Shown: one piece after another, positions 57,440 through 64,000 of the stretch | Position numbering within the stretch: the first letter of the stretch is position 1 | How the letters are laid out: the number at the start of each line of letters is the position of its first letter | NCBI RefSeq assembly: GCF_964275005.1 | Contig: NC_092686.1 | Span: 41,352,333 to 41,416,332, forward strand | Direction of reading: 5' to 3' | Length of the DNA stretch: 64,000 bases | Source: Diadema setosum | Lineage: Eukaryota > Echinodermata > Echinoidea > Diadematoida > Diadematidae | The notes under the pieces: generated by a model | What the model saw: only the letters and a program-made list of their open reading frames with translations | The model's database searches: none | What the model was told of the DNA's origin: nothing | Program-made: the position numbers and the translations under genes

Positions 57440-60400
57440 CATTATTATTATTGCTGTTGTTTTTGTTGTTGGTTATTATTACAATAATTGTTATTACTAG
57501 TAGGCCTATCATGTCCTGCACGATTCAAGTTTATTTGCACTCTTGCAAAAAAGAATGGCTGCAGGTGCTCATCCAACCACAGCATGAATACATACCGCAC
57601 TTTTTGTAAAAATGATACCACATGAATCGGAATAAAACTCTCTAATAAAATGTGTGATAACCTTTCGTTCCCTGGTTTTGAAAATATGGCAATTTTTTAA
57701 GTGTAAACCTTTTGCCACGCGATCATTATTTATCACCTACATTGTGATGCACTCTTTTAGTGCAACACTTTTTTGCAGCCATGATATGCAAATCTTTGTT
57801 GGCAGTGTAGGACCTATTATAAGAACAACGAGCGTTGACCTGCGTTATTTAAAGGACAAGTTCACCTTCATAGACACGTGGGTTTTGTGAATGCAGCAAT
57901 ATTACTTAGTAGAACACATCAGTGAGAGTTTGGGAAAAATCAGACAATCCGTTGAAAAGTTATGAATCTTTGAAGTTTCTGCTGAGTTACGGCTGGATGA
58001 GAAGACTACTATAGCTTGTGATGTCACATGTGTACAACGATATAAAGAAAGAATGAAGAAAATTCAACACATTTTCACTTTTCTCGCATAACAAAAGAAC
58101 ACTCAACTTCTCTCTTTCAGAAAGCAGGGGGAATAATAAGTATTACCCTTAATATTCGTCAGTAACAAGCCGAAGAAATGTGCACTTTATTCAAAAAGTA
58201 AAGTTTTGTGAAATTCTCTTTATTGTCCTTATATCATTGTACGCTTGTGACATCATACACTGTAGTAGTCTTCTCATCCAGCAGTGACTGCGCAGATACT
58301 TTAAAAATTCATAACTTTTGAACGGATTGTCCAATTTTCCTCAAACCTTCACTGCAATGTGCTCTACTAATATAGCTGCATTCTCTCAATCCTTATGTAT
58401 ATGAAGGTGGACTTGTCCTTTAAGATTCATAACTTTTGAACGGATTGTCTGATTTTCCCCCAAACTTTCACTGATGTGTTCTACTAATATTTTTGCCTTC
58501 ACTCAATCCACATGTATATGAAGGTGGACTTGTCCTTGATAAACCTTGGGGCTTCTCAGATCGAGAAAATACCAATTCCAAGTTCAGATAGCACTACCAG
58601 CGATCGTGCCTCCCGTGCGTGTGCAACAGGACTGCTCTGTCAATCAATTCTCAATTCGCGTATCCCCTATTGGTATCCCCTATAACGTTTGTACCTGTGG
58701 CCGTGGAGTGTGTCTCGGATCGTAGCACATTGCATGGAAACATGCACAGCGACAGTATGTACAGTATGCAACTGTGTGAGTATGTGTGTGCGTAAGAGTA
58801 CAGTAGCTCCATGGTGTGTGTGTGTGTGTGTGTGTACGGTGCAGTGTGAATGCCCAGCTTCACATGCACTAAATGCGCACGACCATTGCATTGCATTGCT
58901 TGCATTGAGATAAACTGCTGTGTTGCTTTACATGCAAACTTGAATACATGCTCAGTACACATCAATAAGCGTATCTAGTGCGCATATGTGAAAACCAGAG
59001 AGAAACGCTTTTTGAGGATTGAATTTTCATCACATTTTGAGGTATGTCCATTCACCAGCATTTAATGATTTGTGATTGACATTGATGTAGGTATTTGTCT
59101 TTGCTCTGAAGTTGGTTATCAATGTATCAATAATTCATTTGACGACCAAGAACCTGTTTCTCTAACTGTATTTTGGAGCGAGGTAAATCGATCTGCGCAG
59201 CCGCATTCTCCGCCATTTTTTTTTTTCCCGCACAGCAAGCTACCGGTATACCAAAATGAATGAAAAGCACCACAGCCAACAGACCTAGAAGTACAAATAT
59301 AGTGTTTTTTTCTAGGATAATTACTGGATGCAGCAAACACATGAAATATGCATAGCAAAGAATATCACGCGACTAAGATCTAGAAGATTTTAGACCTAAC
59401 GTTAGGCCTAAAACTTTTCGCTTCACCACCGCGCGGGTCACGAAATGGGCGAGAGATGTAGCAGATTCTGCCAGGAAATTCTGTAAAAGGTGCTCGAATT
59501 TTGCGATAAACCGTAAATGCAGCACGTTATTTCTAAAAGAATATTCCACTTGTGCAATAGAGGGTAGTCTATTTGTTTGCAGATGTAAACACGGCACGAT
59601 TCCCACGGATTGTCGGGATTGTGTCCATCTCCAACCACGGCGAGGATCGTGACGGAGTCTGCGCTGTGGTAAGGTTTATACGATTTTACATAAGCCTTAG
59701 TGAGCCTACGTGTAGTGTCATGTGCACGCAACGATTTGCTAGCCGTCGGTAACCACAGATCCAACTGCGCCGACGCGGCCCCGTTGTACGCAGACTCATA
59801 GAGGGTCTTCTCTGCTGCAGGGATGCTCAGAAACTTTCTGAGCATGGCCCAGTAAAACACGTGTTTTTGGCAGAGGAGTAAAAGTAGCCCGCGTGTTGCA
59901 AGGGGAGGACCTGAGCAGGGATATCGACTGTTAAATTTGTCATATTGTCAGGATTTCAGATCGCAAATTTATTGAAATAGGATGGATTATGACACCACTC
60001 TGGGAACAATTGGCTATTTACTCGCATGCCTGTGTGTTGCGTGGTGGCAGCGTCACATTGCGACGGATTTCCCGTTTGTTGGATGGAGTACATGCTGTGC
60101 CGGTTGCATTGGTCCTTACTTTCGCATCGGTCTCCTCGTGATGTTACGGCCGACTCGACAGTGGGGTGGGCCTTATGCCACCTCTCCACGTGCGTGGTGG
60201 ATTGATACCATTGATATTCCTAATTTCTTCCTTTCCTGCACAATGTCAATGATTGTTGTCTGTAATATCCCACCCCAGTTCAGTTCTACTTGAATTTAGA
60301 CTAGGCCTAGGTGTACTTAAAGGACAAGTTCATCTTCATCATAGACATGTGGATTGAATGCAGATAGAACACATTGCAGCAAGAGTTCGAGGAAAATTGG

Positions 60401-63400
60401 ACAATCTGTTTAAAAGTTATGAATTTTTAAAGTTTCTGCTCGGGGCATTATCGTGAAATAGTCCACCACTCAATTCACCGCCATTCATTTCGTCATAGCC
60501 AGTGACTGCTTTCAACCTCCATAGACTTTCACAGAAGCCTCTGACATCTAGTCTAGTGAAGACGCGCACGTGCGCAGAACAAGAGGGGACTGATATCACG
60601 ATTTAGCCCTGCTCAGCTCAGTCACTGCTGGATGAGAAGACTACTACGCCTACAGCTTGTGATGTCACATGTGTACAACGATATAAAAGAAGATGTTTTA
60701 TAGAAAATTCAACATTTTCACTTTTCTTGCATATTAATGAAAGAACACTTGACTTCCCTCTTTTGGAAGGCAAGGGGGAATAATATTACCCTTATAAAAC
60801 ATATATGTCAGTGACAAGTCGAGGAAATGTGCACTTATTTCAAAAAGTAAAATTTTGTGAAATTCTCTTTATAATATATTTCCCTATATAGCGTTGTACG
60901 CATGTGACACCCGTAGGTAGTGCGTAGTCATGGTAGTAGACTTCTCATCCCCAGCAGTGACTGGTGCCATGTGCAGATACACTGTAGTTTAGTACTTTAA
61001 AAATTCAATTAAACTTTTGAACGGACTGTCCAATTTCCCTCAAACTTTCACTGTTTGGGGGAAATTGGACAGTCTTTGAAACCTTCACTTTCACTTGAAA
61101 CTTTCACTTTCACTACCAATATTGCTGTATTCACTCAATCCACATGTATGAAGGTGGACTTGTCCTTTATATTCTAGAGTGGCCGGACCAGACGCCGTGT
61201 ACACGCATGTCTATTCAATAAATGTAGGACCTAATAGAATAGAGTTCTTAAGTGAGTGAGTTTGTTTTTAGCCACTTAAAGCATGTAGATCTAAAGGGAT
61301 TGTATAGTTTTGGTTGAGCGAACTATAACTAATGTAAGAATTGGCATCTGTGATGGTAAAGGTCCTACATGTAGTTGAACTGAGAAGAATGAATGTGGTA
61401 TTTCCCCTCGATACGTTATTTGATTTCACCTTCACTCTCCTTCAGAGTGACGAGAGAAAGAGAGAAGAGATTGCCATGGGGATAATTGCCACATTCTATT
61501 CGTCCCACATGTCAGGAGCCTTCCAAAAGCTAGCATACTCTGACAATCTCATCACACATGCTGGCTAATTTCAGCAGAAAGCCTACACCAATATGCATAC
61601 GATTAATAGCGATCAAATCTCAAACTTGTATTCAGTATCTCTGCATGCACAGCTCAAGTCTAGGCAGTGTATATTGCAATGATTTTGTTATTTATGGCTG
61701 AAGTTGCATTATATAAAGACATCCTAAAGAAGCTCAAGCGTGAGAAAATATTCTGTTTTAACCTAAAATACTATGGAGTCATAGAGGAGAGGTAAAAACT
61801 GTGCATGGCCCCTAAGCTAAACCCCTCGATTACCCTCGATTCACTGTACACAATTTAAGTCTTGATTCAAAAGGTTTCATTTGTTTGTTTTCCTTTCCCT
61901 GTACTACCAGTACATGTACATATATCTGTCGGTCCCACCATAGCTGTCATGGCTGTTTATGATTCTAAAATCTGATGAAATTCCACTTTCTGCACATGTT
62001 GAACTGTGATTAGTTTGATGTGAGTGTGTGAAATGAGACAGTATATAAATTTTAGGTGCATCAATTTTTGTATTGTGAAGACAACTTTGTGAAACGTTTG
62101 CGCAAATGATGCAAATCTTGGCCATGTTATTCTTGCTCTTGCTGTTTCATTGTTAATCTCAGGAGATGAAAGTGATTCTTCACTCTGTTGATGGTAGATC
62201 TACTATGACCATGCACTGATGCTGTTATCTTTTTTACCAAAGTGTGAGCTTCAGTATTATAAGGACCAAAAGTTTTCAGTTGGATTAAGATAGAAATGCT
62301 ATACCAAGGCCCATCGAGCTTGTGAACCATTCTGATTCGCTTAAAAAAAGTTAGCCAGCCATCAAACTTTTGGCAAAGATGAAAAGTTACAGTGTGGAGT
62401 AGTGCAAACAACCCAATACCTAAATAGCCTTTGTTGTACATTATTCTGTTTATCTGCAAATTCCAGTGATCTTAATACCGTACAGCTGTACTCTTGATAT
62501 TCGGTGTCCAGTTGACAAGATTTCAAATGCTATCCTCAAAGACAAAGAGCATATCTTGATGCTTTGTACAACATTATGAAGACTTGTACATTTTGTTAGA
62601 GTATCTATTGAATACAATGCCTCTTCCATCTGACTTTTTCCAGGCAGAGAGACTGACCCCAGACGAGAGCCACCATGATGATTAGCGAGGATATCAGTGA
62701 GCCATCCTCACCAGACACTCCCTTTGATGACTCTGATCTGCTCAACTCGAGCATGACAGATGATGTCTCAGCACAGTTGGCTGCAGCTGGTGGGTCAATT
62801 CGTCAAATCTGAATCATGTTGTTATGATATGCTTTGTGCTTTTCTTCATTAATAACAAGCCCCCCCCCCCCCCCATGCTGTGTCATCAGAGGCTTTATGT
62901 TATTGCGTTGTCTGGCTGTAATCAATTTTATTTGACCGCATACATGTAACTTACAAACGTTTCAAGTTATTCAAATAGAACTTAAGTTTTGTGTGCATCT
63001 GTTATCTGGATGTCCATAATGTCCTGTCAAAATTTGTGGTAACACATAGGCCAAGAATGCTTTGTCACAATGTGAGACTATCTACAATATTTTTGTAGTT
63101 TTCTGATAAAAAGCACAGCATTTAGAGTGAGGTTCACATGTTCATGTAAAATGTGTGTATTGACAAGGCAGATACGCGCTGGCTCACATTTATTACTCTT
63201 CGTGGTGAGGGATACAGACAAAGCTTATTTTGGTGTGAATGATGTTATCTACTAGTGGATCCTTCTGAATACTGTATGTGTAAGGAGGAAAACACTTGCC
63301 CTCTCTGATACACCATTTCAAATGTGAATCTATCACAGGACGGATTTGTTATTTTTTATTTGATAAATGATCAGGACTGTAGGTGAGTCACATAGTGTTG

Positions 63401-64000
63401 CATTCTGTAAGCTCTTCAAAACACTAGATAGACAAAAGTGGGGAAATGACTTTTAATTGTGCATATTACTTTAGTTAGTCAGTAGGGGAGGAACATAATA
63501 GCATTGAGGCCAGTATTGTCAGCACGTGCAAAATATAGTAAAAAAAAAAAAAAAAAAAAAAAGCTTATTACAGAGTAATAAGATTACTGTTTGATACTGA
63601 GCAACTTTGTCTCGAAGCTCTTATGTTGCAAAGTGCAGTATGAATTGACCTTAAAATCATGCTTTATGTTTTCATGCATTGAATGCAATGTGTATACAAT
63701 GTAGGTCCAATTGGTGTAGCTGCTGCAGCAGCCATTGCTACTGGGAAGAAACGCAAGCGGCCACACTCATTTGAAACCAATCCGTCCATTCGCCGCCGTC
63801 AGCAAACAAGGTTACTCAGGTGGGTATTGAAATGAGAGGACACTTGTGAGAATGAAATGAGTGCTTCTGTTTGTATTGTGCTGTATGCTTGAACCAGGGA
63901 GGTGTTACAGAGATGAGTGGCAACTCTTCGCAATTCATGCAAACACATGTTTGGGTTCAAGGCGTTACAATGGGATGTCTAGCATTCCACTATGCTTTTA

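Overview
The window is invertebrate animal DNA, most likely from an echinoderm and probably a sea urchin. The evidence is the start of an NRF1 gene (sea urchin P3A2) at the right edge, split genes with GT-AG introns, and very dense young palindromic MITEs, foldback elements, LINE fragments and (TA)n/(CA)n microsatellites. No database search was possible, so the organism is judged from remembered protein and repeat families.

Host genes are few. (1) A two-exon sulfotransferase-like gene lies on the minus strand (exon 1 at 22239-22531, exon 2 at 15796-16435). The exons are phase-compatible and give a 310-residue protein with both PAPS-binding motifs. (2) A paralogous first exon lies further along the minus strand. 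It is split by a 4.18-kb hAT-like element (4823-9002) flanked by an 8-bp target duplication, so its two halves sit at 9003-9036 and 4559-4822. (3) The first two coding exons of NRF1/P3A2 are on the plus strand (62675-62789 and 63705-63819), and the gene runs off the right edge. One other ORF (59438-59860, minus) is possibly an exon but is unrecognised.

The rest is layered mobile DNA. From 1 to 4.5 kb there is a LINE remnant and three MITEs. From 4.8 to 9 kb is the hAT-like element carrying a 16-unit array of about 163 bp. From 11.3 to 21.6 kb are LINE remnants, a TIR element with a nested MITE, and two AAAGGACAAG MITEs. From 22.86 to about 34.8 kb is a second copy of the 4.8-kb element family. 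It is itself invaded by a 6.8-kb foldback element (23390-30225), a CTCACCTGAG-type element (31319-32681) and a minus-strand LINE. From 35.2 to 40.7 kb is a possible long element with short TIRs. From 40.7 to 46.8 kb is a LINE interrupted by two different TIR elements, each with its own target duplication. From 46.9 to 57.4 kb are a long-TIR element, more hAT-like elements, three LINEs of different kinds, a head-to-head SINE pair and two fully palindromic MITEs. From 57.8 kb onward are two more AAAGGACAAG MITEs and then the 5' region of NRF1.

The most interesting observations are these. The arms of the 6.8-kb foldback element are built from about 164-bp tandem units, most of which carry consensus nuclear-receptor sites (DR4 and/or IR1 of AGGTCA). 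Three hAT-like non-autonomous elements with different termini share 8-bp target duplications, long G/C homopolymers and the motif GCTCGCTTCGCTCGC. A 2.45-kb element is bounded by clustered CACGGATTGTCGCC motifs and a 6-bp target duplication. A hAT-like insertion is caught inside a host coding exon.
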